Of a DNA stretch of 64,000 nucleotides, positions 1-8,010 are shown piece by piece. Source of the stretch: Mycolicibacterium sp. CBMA 226. Lineage in GTDB: Bacteria; Actinomycetota; Actinomycetes; Mycobacteriales; Mycobacteriaceae. Numbering within the stretch: position 1 is the first letter of the stretch; every line of letters begins with the position of its first letter. The notes below the pieces were generated by a model. The model was not told the origin of the DNA. It did not search any database and was given only the letters and a program-made list of their open reading frames with translations. The stretch is taken from assembly GCF_009729075.1 (NCBI RefSeq), contig NZ_VTGY01000010.1, positions 35,210 to 99,209 on the forward strand, read 5' to 3'. Made by a program: the position numbers and the translations under genes.

Positions 1-467
1 AGGCAGTGCGGCTCGTCGCCGACTCGCTGGGCGTCGAGCTCGACGACGTGCGGTGTGAAGCCGAATACGCCCAAACGACAGCGGATCTCGATCTGGGGTC
101 GTGGACCATCGAAAAGGGCTGCGTCGCGGGCGTCGCCGCGAGCTGGAAGGGCGTGGCCGACGGGAAGACCGTCGTCGAGCTGAAGGTGCGCTGGCGCAAA
201 GGCCAGTCACTCGAACCCGATTGGCAGTTGGACGCCGACGCGTGGACCATCACCGTCGAAGGCCGCCCGACGGTCACCATGAAGGTCAACTTCCTGCCGC
301 CGCCGGACTTTCAGGCGACGACGATGGCCGAATTCATGACCCTCGGACATATCATGACGGCCATGCCGGCAATCAATGCCATTCCGGCCGTCGTCGCGGC
401 CGCGCCCGGCATCGCCACCTACAACGACCTGCCACTGACCCTACCTCGTATGAAAGGCCTTGCATGA
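1..467 (+). CDS. dihydrodipicolinate-reductase-like NAD(P)-dependent oxidoreductase, C-terminal part
   Basis: The reading frame is already open at the first base, so the N-terminal nucleotide-binding half lies outside the window; the GTG at base 6 is probably internal. The visible 150 or so residues resemble the C-terminal domain of the actinobacterial proteins annotated as dihydrodipicolinate reductase or 2,4-diaminopentanoate dehydrogenase-like, including the ending in which AAPGI is followed by DLPL. In this family the name reflects fold rather than proven lysine biosynthesis. Its stop overlaps the start of the next gene (ATGA), so the two are translationally coupled. Function in this island is unknown; family assignment is from memory of the conserved ending. 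Confidence 0.6.
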   Translation, partial: AVRLVADSLGVELDDVRCEAEYAQTTADLDLGSWTIEKGCVAGVAASWKGVADGKTVVELKVRWRKGQSLEPDWQLDADAWTITVEGRPTVTMKVNFLPPPDFQATTMAEFMTLGHIMTAMPAINAIPAVVAAAPGIATYNDLPLTLPRMKGLA

Positions 468-1219
468 AAGAAGGATTCGAGGACCGGGTCGCTCTGATCA
501 CCGGAGCCGGCTCGGGCATCGGGCGCGCCACCGCCCTGGCGTTCGCCAAGGCAGGCGCCCGCGTCGTCGCCACCGACATCAACGGTGACGCGGCCCGGGA
601 AACCGCGGACCTGATCGGTGACGCCGCCATTGCCATCGCCTCGGATGTCTCCGACGAGGAGTCCGTCGCGCGTGCAGTGACCACCACCCTCGAGGCGTAC
701 GGCCACATCGACGTGCTGTCCAACAATGCCGGCGTCATCGACACCATGGCGCTGCCGGCCGACACCACGCTCGCCGAATGGGACCGGGTCATCCGCATCA
801 ACCTGACCGGCACCTTCATCGTGACGCACGCCGTGCTCCCCCACATGCTGAGCCAACAGCGCGGCGTCATCGTCAACACCGGTTCGGCCGCCGGCGTCCG
901 CGGCGGATCCGCCGGCGCCGCGTACACCGCCTCCAAGCATGGCGTCATCGGCCTGACCCGCAACATCGCCTGGTCTTACGCCAAGGACGGGATTCGGTGC
1001 AATGCGATCCTGCCCGGTCCGACCCTGACCGGGATCGCCGGCAGTATCAGCGGATTCGACGAGACCGGACAGGCGCGCCTGACGCCCATCATCTCGGCGG
1101 CTCCGAATATCGCACTGCCCGAGCAGATGGCCGACGTGATCGTGTTCCTGGCGTCCGACGCCGCGGCGTTCGTCAACGGTGCGATTGTCGCGGCTGACGG
1201 TGGGTGGTCAGCGGGCTGA
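464..1219 (+). CDS. short-chain dehydrogenase/reductase (SDR)
   Basis: A 251-residue classical SDR. The cofactor motif TGAGSGIG is at residues 13-20, NNAG at 87-90, the catalytic Ser near 141, and Tyr154/Lys158 in YTASK. An Asp at the end of the second strand (ATDIN) suggests NAD(H) preference. The protein should interconvert a hydroxyl and a keto group on an unknown substrate. The ATG start overlaps the stop of the preceding gene. A GC-rich hairpin lies over its own stop codon, so it closes a rightward operon that begins outside the window. Confidence 0.9.
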   Translation: MKEGFEDRVALITGAGSGIGRATALAFAKAGARVVATDINGDAARETADLIGDAAIAIASDVSDEESVARAVTTTLEAYGHIDVLSNNAGVIDTMALPADTTLAEWDRVIRINLTGTFIVTHAVLPHMLSQQRGVIVNTGSAAGVRGGSAGAAYTASKHGVIGLTRNIAWSYAKDGIRCNAILPGPTLTGIAGSISGFDETGQARLTPIISAAPNIALPEQMADVIVFLASDAAAFVNGAIVAADGGWSAG

Positions 1220-1230
1220 GGCCCGCTGAC
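1207..1230. terminator. hairpin over the stop of the SDR gene
   Basis: A perfect 10-bp stem (GTCAGCGGGC / GCCCGCTGAC) has a 4-base TGAG loop. It sits between a rightward gene ending at 1219 and a leftward gene ending at 1243. There is no T tract, as is common for mycobacterial terminators. It could serve both strands. Confidence 0.6.
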
Positions 1231-1242
1231 CGTAAGGTCCTG

Positions 1243-1533
1243 TCAGGCCCCGAAGCCCGACAGGATCACGGCGTTGCAGTCGGCGGCGGACTGGCGGACT
1301 TTAGCGGCCGCCTGATACGCGTCAGATTCGTACCACGTACGCGCGGCGTCCACCGACTCGAACTCCAGCACGACGGTCTGGTTGCCGTGCCAGCTGCCCT
1401 CGAGCACCTGGGGGTTCTGGTCCACCGACACGATCGTGGCGGACGACATCGCCTTGCCGGCCAGCTTGGCGTACTCCGCCATACCGGCGGGGTCCTTGAC
1501 GTCCTCGGTGAGGATCACGTATCCCTTGGCCAC
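1243..1533 (-). CDS. DUF1330 family small protein
   Basis: A 96-residue protein with the DUF1330 pattern: an N-terminal strand (GYVILTEDVKD), a central VLEGSW, and FESVDAARTWYESDAYQ near the C-terminus. DUF1330 proteins have a dimeric alpha/beta-barrel (ferredoxin-like) fold and no agreed function. The GTG start is preceded by an AAGGAG ribosome-binding site. It is the last gene of the P450-ferredoxin operon, 14 bases after the ferredoxin gene, so a role beside the P450 is plausible but unproved. Confidence 0.8.
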   Translation of the reverse strand: MAKGYVILTEDVKDPAGMAEYAKLAGKAMSSATIVSVDQNPQVLEGSWHGNQTVVLEFESVDAARTWYESDAYQAAAKVRQSAADCNAVILSGFGA

Positions 1534-1547
1534 TCGAATCTCCTTGA

Positions 1548-1742
1548 CTAGTCGTTCGTTTCGACGATTGCTTGTTCGGGACAGTTCGCCATGGCGTCGC
1601 GAACCGCAACTTCGAGATCAGCCGCCACCTCCGCGGGTTCGGCAACCGCATAACCGTCGTCGGTCATGCTGAACACATCAGAGCACAAGGTCAGGCACAT
1701 GCCGTGGCCTCGACACCGGTCTTCATCGACAACAACCTTCAT
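1548..1742 (-). CDS. 3Fe-4S-type ferredoxin, P450 redox partner
   Basis: A 64-residue ferredoxin. Cys10 and Cys16 flank His13 (CRGHGMC) and Cys54 is followed by Pro, the pattern of the single-cluster mycobacterial ferredoxins that feed electrons to P450s; His in place of the second Cys usually means a 3Fe-4S cluster. Cys20 is an extra cysteine of unclear role. The ATG start overlaps the stop of the P450 gene by four bases, so the two are coupled and very likely form one electron-transfer pair. No dedicated ferredoxin reductase is adjacent. Confidence 0.9.
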   Translation of the reverse strand: MKVVVDEDRCRGHGMCLTLCSDVFSMTDDGYAVAEPAEVAADLEVAVRDAMANCPEQAIVETND

Positions 1743-3028
1743 GACGTGCTCCCGGCCGGATCGAATTCGAGGTGGAGTTCGATGATGCCACGCAGGATGT
1801 ACGTCGGAATGTATTGGTACCGACGGCTTCCCGCGGGGCCATGGTGCGCCTCGGAAATCCGGATGTCGGAGGTCAGGTCCAGGAGACGCTCCAGCGCGAC
1901 CCGCGTCTCGGCCCGTGCCAGCGGCGCGCCCGGGCAGCTGTGGATGCCGCGACCGAACGCCAGGTGCTGCCGGGCGTTCTTGCGCTCGGCGTCGAAGGTG
2001 TCGGGGTCCTCGAACCGCCGCGGGTCGCGGTTGGCCGCACCATTGATCACCATCAGCGTGCAGCCCGCGCCGAGCGCCTGGTCACCGATCGTGGTCGGCA
2101 CCCGCGAAAGCCGGAAGTCGCCCTTCACGGGACTCTCGATGCGCAGGCATTCCTCGATGAAGTTCGGCAGCAGACTGCGGTCCGCGCGGAGCCTGGCCTG
2201 AATGTCGGGTTGCTCGCCGATGACCTTCAGCGCCGTACTGAGCAGTCGGACCGTGGTTTCCTGCCCGGCCGAGAACACGTTCGTGGCCACGCGCACCACG
2301 TCGTCGACCGTCGGCATGGTCCCGTCGGGGAACGTCGCGGTGGCCAGACCCGTGAGTACATCGTCGCGCGGTTCGCGGCGGCGATCCTCGACGTACACCG
2401 CGAACGCCTCGTAGAGATATTCGAAAGGTGTTTTGGAGAGCGTCTTTTCGTCGGTGCTACCGAGTCCGCCGCCGTGTGTGCCCTTCGCGAGGCGTTCGAG
2501 CAGCTCGGGACAATCCTCGTCGGGAACCCCGAGCAGGTCCGCGATGACGCGTAGGGTGAACGGTCCCGCAAAGCCCTTGATGAACTCACCCGTACCGGGG
2601 GCCAGGAACTCGGCCAGCATGTCGTCGGCGATCCGCCACATCGCGTCCTCGTTCTCCTTGAGGCGCTTGGGGGTGATCAGCCGCATCAGCAGGGCACGGT
2701 GATTGGTGTGCGTCGGCGGGTCCAGCGTGGGCAGTTGGTCGCTGTACGGAATCTCGTCGCGGTGCTTCACGATGAGCTCGCTGACATCGTCACCTTCGAG
2801 CGGCACCGGGAAACCCGGGAACGGGCCCGTCACCGAGATACAGGACGAGAAGGTGTCCGCGTCGTTGTAGACGTCGACCGCCTCCTGCCAGCCGGTGACC
2901 ATCGTGACGCCGTAGTGCTCTTCGCGGGTGACCGGACACTTGTTGCGCAGAGCCTCGTAAAACGGGTACGGGTCGTCGGTCAGCCGATCATCCCGGAAGA
3001 AATCGACCGTAGTGAGGTCTTCCGACAC
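1739..3028 (-). CDS. cytochrome P450
   Basis: A bacterial class I P450 of 429 residues when started at the GTG at 3028, which has a GGAGGAC ribosome-binding site. A longer frame to 3112 would run through the operator at 3056-3070 and is rejected. The I-helix oxygen-activation motif is AGQETT, with Gln where Asp or His is more usual. The ExxR motif is in ECLRIESP, and the heme loop FGRGIHSCPGAPLAR carries the cysteine ligand near the C-terminus. The substrate is unknown; the context suggests hydroxylation of a hydrophobic catabolic substrate. First gene of the leftward operon with the ferredoxin and a DUF1330 protein. Confidence 0.93.
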   Translation of the reverse strand: MSEDLTTVDFFRDDRLTDDPYPFYEALRNKCPVTREEHYGVTMVTGWQEAVDVYNDADTFSSCISVTGPFPGFPVPLEGDDVSELIVKHRDEIPYSDQLPTLDPPTHTNHRALLMRLITPKRLKENEDAMWRIADDMLAEFLAPGTGEFIKGFAGPFTLRVIADLLGVPDEDCPELLERLAKGTHGGGLGSTDEKTLSKTPFEYLYEAFAVYVEDRRREPRDDVLTGLATATFPDGTMPTVDDVVRVATNVFSAGQETTVRLLSTALKVIGEQPDIQARLRADRSLLPNFIEECLRIESPVKGDFRLSRVPTTIGDQALGAGCTLMVINGAANRDPRRFEDPDTFDAERKNARQHLAFGRGIHSCPGAPLARAETRVALERLLDLTSDIRISEAHHGPAGSRRYQYIPTYILRGIIELHLEFDPAGSTS

Positions 3029-3055
3029 CTGTCCTCCATTCCAAGCATGCCAGAT

Positions 3056-3070
3056 GAGAATGTGATTCTC
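3056..3070. promoter_or_regulatory. motif A operator, GAGAATGTGATTCTC
   Basis: A perfect palindrome GAGAA-N5-TTCTC, 27 bases upstream of the P450 start. It matches the motif repeated at 26312, 34911, 35697, 41807 and 46798. The spacing fits a TetR-type operator lying over the promoter. Confidence 0.75.
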
Positions 3071-3124
3071 AAATGTGGTGATTACATTTCCACAGTGGTT
3101 CGCCGCCGTCAATGCGCGCGGCAG

Positions 3125-3970
3125 TCATTGGATCGGTTCATCGCCGAGCACGGTGGTGCGCAGCATCTCTCGGGGTGAATCGGGATCGTAGGGGGCGGCG
3201 CGGTGCAGCACACCGCGGTTGTCCCAGATGACGGTGTCCCCCACCGACCACGTGTGGCGGTACACCTTTTCGGGGACTGTGGCCCGTTCCAGCAATTCGG
3301 TGAGCAGTGCACGGCCCTCGTCCCGGTCCATGCCGACGATGTAGTCCGCCGACGCGCCGAGCACCAGCGACTTGCGCCCACTGCGGTGCGTCCAGACCAG
3401 TGGGTGCTCATGCGTCCGTCGCGAGCGCCATGTCGCCAACATCGCCGGTGTGGGGTCGGGCGTGACGCGGCGCTGGGACGCTTCGAGCGAGTGGACCACC
3501 CGCAACTGCCCGTAGCGCTCCCGTTCGGCGGCCGTCAATTCGTCATATGCACCATAGGAATTGGCGAACTCGGTCTCGCCACCGCGCGCCGCCACGGCGA
3601 TGGCCGACAGCACCGTCGCCTTCTGCGGATAGGTGTCCTCGACAGGGGTGCAACCGTCGATGTGCCAGTCGAACGTCGCGCGCAGATAGGCCGCCGAGGC
3701 GTTCTTGGCGGTATCGAGCGTGATCGGGTAGATGCCGGCGACCGGGTGGTGACCGTCCGAGGAATGGTCGACCGCGCCGAGTCTGCGGCAGAACGCGACC
3801 TGCGCGTCCGGATCGAGCCGCAGACCCGGAAAGACCAGTACGCCGTTGTCCTCCAGGGCATCCAGCACGGCCGCCGCCAGCGCATCATCGGCGGTCAGCC
3901 GCCCGGCATCGACGTCGACCACTTCCGCCCCAACCGACGACGTCAGCTTGTTGAGCGTCAGCAGACTCAT
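3125..3970 (-). CDS. TauD/TfdA-type Fe(II)/2-oxoglutarate dioxygenase
   Basis: A 281-residue protein. The iron facial triad is visible as His-x-Asp in WHIDG and a distal His in RGVLHRA; the 2-oxoglutarate-binding Arg is likely the one in PREMLRT. Enzymes of this family couple decarboxylation of 2-oxoglutarate to hydroxylation of an unactivated carbon. The start is the ATG at 3970, which overlaps the stop of the preceding small gene (ATGA). The frame stays open to 4462, but the upstream part runs against the real small gene and is out of family. It is the last gene of the reductase-SDR-Rieske operon, giving that operon two different oxygenases. Confidence 0.88.
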   Translation of the reverse strand: MSLLTLNKLTSSVGAEVVDVDAGRLTADDALAAAVLDALEDNGVLVFPGLRLDPDAQVAFCRRLGAVDHSSDGHHPVAGIYPITLDTAKNASAAYLRATFDWHIDGCTPVEDTYPQKATVLSAIAVAARGGETEFANSYGAYDELTAAERERYGQLRVVHSLEASQRRVTPDPTPAMLATWRSRRTHEHPLVWTHRSGRKSLVLGASADYIVGMDRDEGRALLTELLERATVPEKVYRHTWSVGDTVIWDNRGVLHRAAPYDPDSPREMLRTTVLGDEPIQ

Positions 3971-4308
3971 GGCACCGGCGCCCCGACGCGATTCATGATG
4001 GCGTCGGCGGAGTCGGCCGGCTTCTGCGTGCCGAAGATCTCGACGGCCATCGAAACCATGATCATCGAGTAGATCAGGTGCAGCAGATTGAGTGCGTCGT
4101 CCGGCAGATCGTCGAGCCCGAACTTGTCGCAGTAGTCGATGGCCTCCTCGAAGCGGGGCGTGAACGCGTCGTAGAACCGACGAATCTCGACCATCGGGGT
4201 CTGCATGCGCATCTCCCAGCGTTCGGGTTCGGTGGCCAGGCACCACTTCTCGGCGAATGGCTCGAACTCGGCGAAGGCGCTGGGCAGTTTCGCTTCTGCC
4301 ATGGTCAC
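3967..4308 (-). CDS. small Rieske-associated protein, copy 1
   Basis: About 113 residues from the GTG overlapping the Rieske stop (GTGA), or 111 from the ATG at 4302. It has no cysteine cluster or signal peptide. Conserved features shared with the copies at 9266-9595 and 28184-28522 are: an N-terminal FAEFEPF-type motif; a Trp-Cys-Leu-Ala-Thr-Glu segment; YDA.TPR..EAI.YCDKF in the middle; a hydrophobic LLHLIYSMIMVS helix; and an aromatic/Pro C-terminus. Every copy lies directly behind a Rieske oxygenase gene with a four-base or similar overlap, so it is probably a subunit or chaperone of the oxygenase. It does not resemble the NTF2-like beta subunit of ring-hydroxylating dioxygenases. Function unknown. 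Confidence 0.85.
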   Translation of the reverse strand: MTMAEAKLPSAFAEFEPFAEKWCLATEPERWEMRMQTPMVEIRRFYDAFTPRFEEAIDYCDKFGLDDLPDDALNLLHLIYSMIMVSMAVEIFGTQKPADSADAIMNRVGAPVP

Positions 4309-5564
4309 ACCCCCACCGGAGCACGTTGCGCCTTGTACTGCTCGACCCAGTCGACCGACACCTTGTGCAGATGGCGCACCAGGATCTCCTGATCCGACAG
4401 CGGGTAGTCGTCGACGACGTCGTACTCCAGCGCCGCCTGCGTCCCGCCGAGCATGCCGGCATCCTGGAGGGCGAACTCCTTGAGCACCACCGACGCGACC
4501 TCGTGCTCGATGCGCTCGCGCACGGTGCGCGCGGGGTGAAATGCGTTGTACGCCTCGAACTTATGAGTGTTGTGCGATGTCGGCCAGTAGCGGTACAGCA
4601 GATACCAGCCGTGGTAGATCAGAATTTCCAGGTTGGGGAAAATCTGGAAGTTGGTGATGCCCCACGGTTCGATACCACCCGGGTTGAGGCCGGCCGAGAA
4701 GTGGGTTTCCGGCGTGCGCCACGGCCCCACGAGTCCGCTGCGGGTGATCCGTTCGACGGGGTACATGTAGTCGGGGTCGAGCTTCCAGCGGCGGGTACCC
4801 GCCGTCGACACCAGGCGGTGCGGCCCGTCGATCTGGAAGTGCCCGCACTCGAAGGTCGCGTTGGGTTGGCGTACCGCGGACGGCACCTGCTGGGAGTGCA
4901 GCGACGGCACGTGGTAGTACTCCTGGAACGCGTCGGCGAAGATCTTCCAGTTGCTGTTGTTCTCCGCTGCGAAGTCGTACCGCTCGGTCATCAATCCGAA
5001 CGGGTAGTCGTCGAGTGCCGTGATCATCGGGCCGAGGAACTCCCGCAGGCTCCACTGGGGCTCGGGATCGAAGTTGATGAAGATGAAGCCGTTCCACACG
5101 TCGCAGTGCACCGGCTTCAGGCCGTATCGCGAGCTGTCCAGCCCGAAGAACTCGCCCTCCTGCTGCACGAACGTCAGGTCACCTTTGAGGTCATAGCGCC
5201 AGCCGTGATACTTGCAGGTGAACTGACGGCAGCTGCCCCTGGTCTCCTCGTTCGGAAAGTCGTTCCACACCAGTTTGTTTCCGCGGTGCCGGCAGATGTT
5301 GTAGAAGGCCCGGATCTGTTCGTCGCGACCTTTCACCACGATCACCGATGTCCGGGCCGCGTCGATCTCCTTGGTGAAATAACTACCGACCCGAGGCACT
5401 TCCTCGATACGCCCGACGTTGAGCCACGCGCGTTTGAAGACCGCCTCCCGCTCGAGTTCGTAGAACTCCGGCGAGATCGAGTCGTGGAAGGAAATCGGCC
5501 CCGTGCCGAGTTCGGGGTAGTGCTCGGTCCAGCTGCCTTCAGCCGGCTTGGGCCACTTGGCCAT
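4305..5564 (-). CDS. Rieske non-heme iron oxygenase, catalytic subunit (copy 1)
   Basis: A 419-residue alpha subunit. The Rieske cluster ligands are C-x-H in CRHRGNK near residue 91 and C-x2-H in CKYHGW about 20 residues later. The mononuclear iron site is in the DAFQEYYHVPSLH stretch near residues 212-224, with its Asp and two His. The ATG is preceded by an AGGAGG site. It shares the MAxxPKPxEGSWTEHYP start and overall length with the Rieske genes at 9592 and 26884. Electrons probably come from the reductase encoded at 6371-7387 in the same operon. The substrate is not recognisable. Confidence 0.93.
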   Translation of the reverse strand: MAKWPKPAEGSWTEHYPELGTGPISFHDSISPEFYELEREAVFKRAWLNVGRIEEVPRVGSYFTKEIDAARTSVIVVKGRDEQIRAFYNICRHRGNKLVWNDFPNEETRGSCRQFTCKYHGWRYDLKGDLTFVQQEGEFFGLDSSRYGLKPVHCDVWNGFIFINFDPEPQWSLREFLGPMITALDDYPFGLMTERYDFAAENNSNWKIFADAFQEYYHVPSLHSQQVPSAVRQPNATFECGHFQIDGPHRLVSTAGTRRWKLDPDYMYPVERITRSGLVGPWRTPETHFSAGLNPGGIEPWGITNFQIFPNLEILIYHGWYLLYRYWPTSHNTHKFEAYNAFHPARTVRERIEHEVASVVLKEFALQDAGMLGGTQAALEYDVVDDYPLSDQEILVRHLHKVSVDWVEQYKAQRAPVGV

Positions 5565-5618
5565 GAACTCCTCCTCGAAGTTGTTCCGTCACATCGCTTT
5601 CCGCCACATCGCCGGCCG

Positions 5619-6362
5619 TCACATCACGGCTCCGCCGTTGACACCGAGGGTCTGCCCGGTGATGAAGCCGGCCTCCGGCGAGCACAGGAAGCCCACTGCC
5701 GCCGCGATGTCGTCACCGGTGCCGAGGTGGCCAACCGGGATGCTCGCCGCCATCTGCTCGTTGGGCGGCAGGTTGCCCGCCGCCTGTGACTGATGCTGCA
5801 TGGGCGTCTCGATGCCCGAGGGAGGCACGTTGTTCACGGTGATTCCGCACGGACCGTACTCGCGGGCAAGCGATTTCGTCAGCGACAGCAGCGCGCCCTT
5901 GGATGCGGCGTAATGCGCCATGCCGGGCGAGCCGCGCTGCGCGCTGGACGACGAGATCATCACGATGCGCCCCCACCCGGCCGCCAGCATGTCGGGTACC
6001 GCGACCTGACAGCAGTGGAACGTCCCGGTCAGATTGACGTCGATCAGCCGCTGCCACGAGTCCACGGTGATGTCGGTGAATGCCGCGAAATCGACCACGC
6101 CGGCACTCGTGACCAGGATGTGCACGGGCCCGAACTCGCTGCGCACCTTCGCGAAGGCATCTTCCACCGAGGCGCGGTCGCTGACGTCGACGGCGATCCC
6201 CACCGCCTCAACCCCGCCGGCGCGCAGATCATCGACAACCCGCTGCGCTGCTTGGCCGTTCAGGTCGAGGACGGCGACCTTGTGTCCCCGGCGTCCCAGC
6301 TCGTGACAAGTCGCCTCACCCATACCCGATGCGCCACCGGTCACCACAGCCACGCGTGTCAT
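5619..6362 (-). CDS. short-chain dehydrogenase/reductase
   Basis: A 247-residue SDR with TGGASGMG at residues 8-15, a VTSAGV motif in place of NNAG, catalytic SSSSA with Tyr/Lys in YAASK, and the usual TGQTLGVNGG ending. Asp in VLDLN points to NAD(H). The ATG at 6362 begins 8 bases after the reductase stop; the longer frame to 6533 runs inside the reductase gene and is a shadow. It probably oxidises an alcohol or diol made by the co-transcribed Rieske or TauD-type enzyme. Confidence 0.9.
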   Translation of the reverse strand: MTRVAVVTGGASGMGEATCHELGRRGHKVAVLDLNGQAAQRVVDDLRAGGVEAVGIAVDVSDRASVEDAFAKVRSEFGPVHILVTSAGVVDFAAFTDITVDSWQRLIDVNLTGTFHCCQVAVPDMLAAGWGRIVMISSSSAQRGSPGMAHYAASKGALLSLTKSLAREYGPCGITVNNVPPSGIETPMQHQSQAAGNLPPNEQMAASIPVGHLGTGDDIAAAVGFLCSPEAGFITGQTLGVNGGAVM

Positions 6363-6370
6363 GTGCACTC

Positions 6371-7387
6371 CTACTCGTAAACCACTCGGACGGTCTTGCT
6401 GGTGGGCAGGGACTGACAGGTCAGCACCCAGCCGTCGGCGACCTCGTCGTCGTCGAGGGCATCGTTGTTGAGCATGCGTGCGCTGCCTTCGACGATGCGG
6501 GCCATACACGTTCCGCAGGAGCCGGTTTCGCACGACGACGGCGCGCGCAAGCCGGCGATGCGGGCCGTCTGCAGCAGCGTGTTGCCCGCCCGGTACTCCA
6601 CGGTGGTCTTGCGGCGGTCGAGTTCGATGGTGACTTCCTCGGTGACGGACGCAGCCGTATCGGCGGCGGTGACCTCAGCGACCTGGAAGCGCTCCAGGTG
6701 AATTCGGCGGCGTGGCGTTCCGGTCTGCATGACGGCCGATTCCACCGCGTCCATGAACGGCCCCGGGCCACAGATGTAGAACTCCGCGTCGCCGGCGTCG
6801 GCGATGAAGGACGCGATGGCCTCCGGCCGAACGATGCCGTCCACATCGTCGAAATGGTGACGCACCGCCAGACGGTCAGGGTGGGACTCCGCCAGTGCGG
6901 CAAGGGAATCGGCGAAGATCACCGAGTCACGACTGCGGTTGGCGTAGAACAACCGGATGCGGCGCGAGGTCCCCGCCAGTGCCGCGCCGATCAGCGAGTG
7001 GATCGGCGTGATGCCGCTGCCCCCGGCAAAGGCGACGATGTCGCGGTTCCCCTCACCCAGGACGAATCGTCCTTCCGGCGGAGCGGCCTCGATGTGGTCG
7101 CCGGGCGTGGCAGTGTCGTTGAGCCAGTTCGAGACCAGCCCACTGCCGTCCCGCTTGACCGTGATCTGCAGGTCGTCGCCGTTGTGTGGCGACGACGACA
7201 TCGAATAGCACCGCCGGTGCTGGTCGCCGGCGACGTGTACCCGCAGGGTCAGGAATTGCCCTGCCTGGTAACGGAATCGGGGCGCGCACTCCTCCGGGAT
7301 GTCGAGGACCAGCGATACGGCATCGCCGGTTTCCCGCACCACCCGCTTGATGCGCAGTGGCGCGAAATCGTCCACAAGTTCAGCCAT
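6371..7387 (-). CDS. FAD/NAD(P)H flavoprotein reductase with C-terminal 2Fe-2S domain
   Basis: A 338-residue three-domain electron donor. The N-terminal FAD domain has RCYSMSSSP, the NAD(P)-binding domain has GSGITPIHS and later YICGPGPFMDA, and the C-terminal plant-type ferredoxin domain has cluster cysteines in CETGSCGTC plus the late Cys in LTCQS. This layout matches KshB, the reductase of 3-ketosteroid 9-alpha-hydroxylase, and related Rieske reductases. It is the only full reductase in the window, so it may serve all three Rieske oxygenases. The gene is first in the operon and directly behind twin motif B operators. Confidence 0.93.
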   Translation of the reverse strand: MAELVDDFAPLRIKRVVRETGDAVSLVLDIPEECAPRFRYQAGQFLTLRVHVAGDQHRRCYSMSSSPHNGDDLQITVKRDGSGLVSNWLNDTATPGDHIEAAPPEGRFVLGEGNRDIVAFAGGSGITPIHSLIGAALAGTSRRIRLFYANRSRDSVIFADSLAALAESHPDRLAVRHHFDDVDGIVRPEAIASFIADAGDAEFYICGPGPFMDAVESAVMQTGTPRRRIHLERFQVAEVTAADTAASVTEEVTIELDRRKTTVEYRAGNTLLQTARIAGLRAPSSCETGSCGTCMARIVEGSARMLNNDALDDDEVADGWVLTCQSLPTSKTVRVVYE

Positions 7388-7395
7388 CCGTTCGA

Positions 7396-7436
7396 GAGTA
7401 TCAAGTACTTGTCATTGATATCAAGCACTTGATACT
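7396..7436. promoter_or_regulatory. twin motif B operators upstream of the reductase operon
   Basis: Two near-palindromes lie 20 bp apart centre to centre, that is, on the same face of the helix: CAAGTACTTG at 7402-7411 and TATCAAGCACTTGATA at 7419-7434. The outer ends GAGTATCAAG (7396-7405) and CTTGATACTC (7427-7436) also form a perfect 10-bp inverted repeat. The pair ends only nine bases before the ATG at 7387, so binding should block transcription or cover the 5' end. The second palindrome fits the published KstR2 consensus form AnCAAGnnCTTGnT, but no KstR2 gene is visible here. Confidence 0.75.
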
Positions 7437-7557
7437 CGGCAATTGTTCTCTTGCGCATGGCGCCGCGCTGACACAATGTCGGCCTGAGAGCGCGCTCAGG
7501 GCTATATACGGTTAACGACGCTCTCAGACCGACGTTGCGATCGCGGCGCCGTTCTAC

Positions 7558-8010
7558 TCAGTCCCCGACGTGATCGTCGATGAGCTTGTGCCCCGTGCCC
7601 TGCTCGACGACGCGCGTGAGCAGCCGCTTGAGGGTCTCCTGCTCGTCGGCAGTGAGCACACCGAACACCGCTTCGTGCGCCTCGACGGCATCGCTGACGA
7701 CGGCGGCAGCGGTCTTGCGCCCTTGTTCGGTCAGGAAGGCCTGCAGGATGCGGGCATGTTGCGGATCGGGCTTGCGTTCCACGAGCCCACGGTCCTCGAG
7801 TGATTTCAGCGCCAGCTGCACACCCTGCGGCGTGATCAGCAGGCGGCGCGCCAGATCAGCGCCGGACAGCCCCGGCTCGTTCGAGAGTTGGCGCAGCACA
7901 CCGATTTGCGCCGTACTCACGCCGTGGCCACTGACGGCTTCGTTCACCGATGTCAGCGAGAAGTAGAATGCCTGCTTGAGGTGCCAGAGCAGATTCTGGT
8001 CCAGGTCCAC
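7558..8010 (-). CDS. MarR-family transcriptional regulator
   Basis: A 150-residue MarR protein with N-terminal dimerisation helix, the winged-helix section LARRLLITPQGVQLALKSLEDRGLVER, and a C-terminal leucine-rich dimerisation helix. The GTG at 8010 overlaps the stop of the amidohydrolase gene by one base, so it is translationally coupled; the longer frame has no family similarity. It is the last gene of the operon headed by the Rieske gene at 10863, whose promoter carries a motif B site. Autoregulation makes it the best candidate reader of motif B, though this is inference. Confidence 0.9.
   Translation of the reverse strand: MDLDQNLLWHLKQAFYFSLTSVNEAVSGHGVSTAQIGVLRQLSNEPGLSGADLARRLLITPQGVQLALKSLEDRGLVERKPDPQHARILQAFLTEQGRKTAAAVVSDAVEAHEAVFGVLTADEQETLKRLLTRVVEQGTGHKLIDDHVGD

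Noticed and set aside
3971..4462. Long N-terminal extension of the TauD-type gene
   Set aside because: It runs over the small Rieske-associated gene in another frame. The ATG at 3970 overlaps that gene's stop and matches family length.
4257..5789. 510-codon rightward frame across Rieske copy 1
   Set aside because: It is a codon shadow of a clear Rieske gene on the other strand and has no recognisable domain.
7419..7434. Direct assignment of the TATCAAGCACTTGATA site to KstR2
   Set aside because: The form fits, but no KstR2 gene is here and a MarR gene lies in a co-regulated operon, so the reader is left open.
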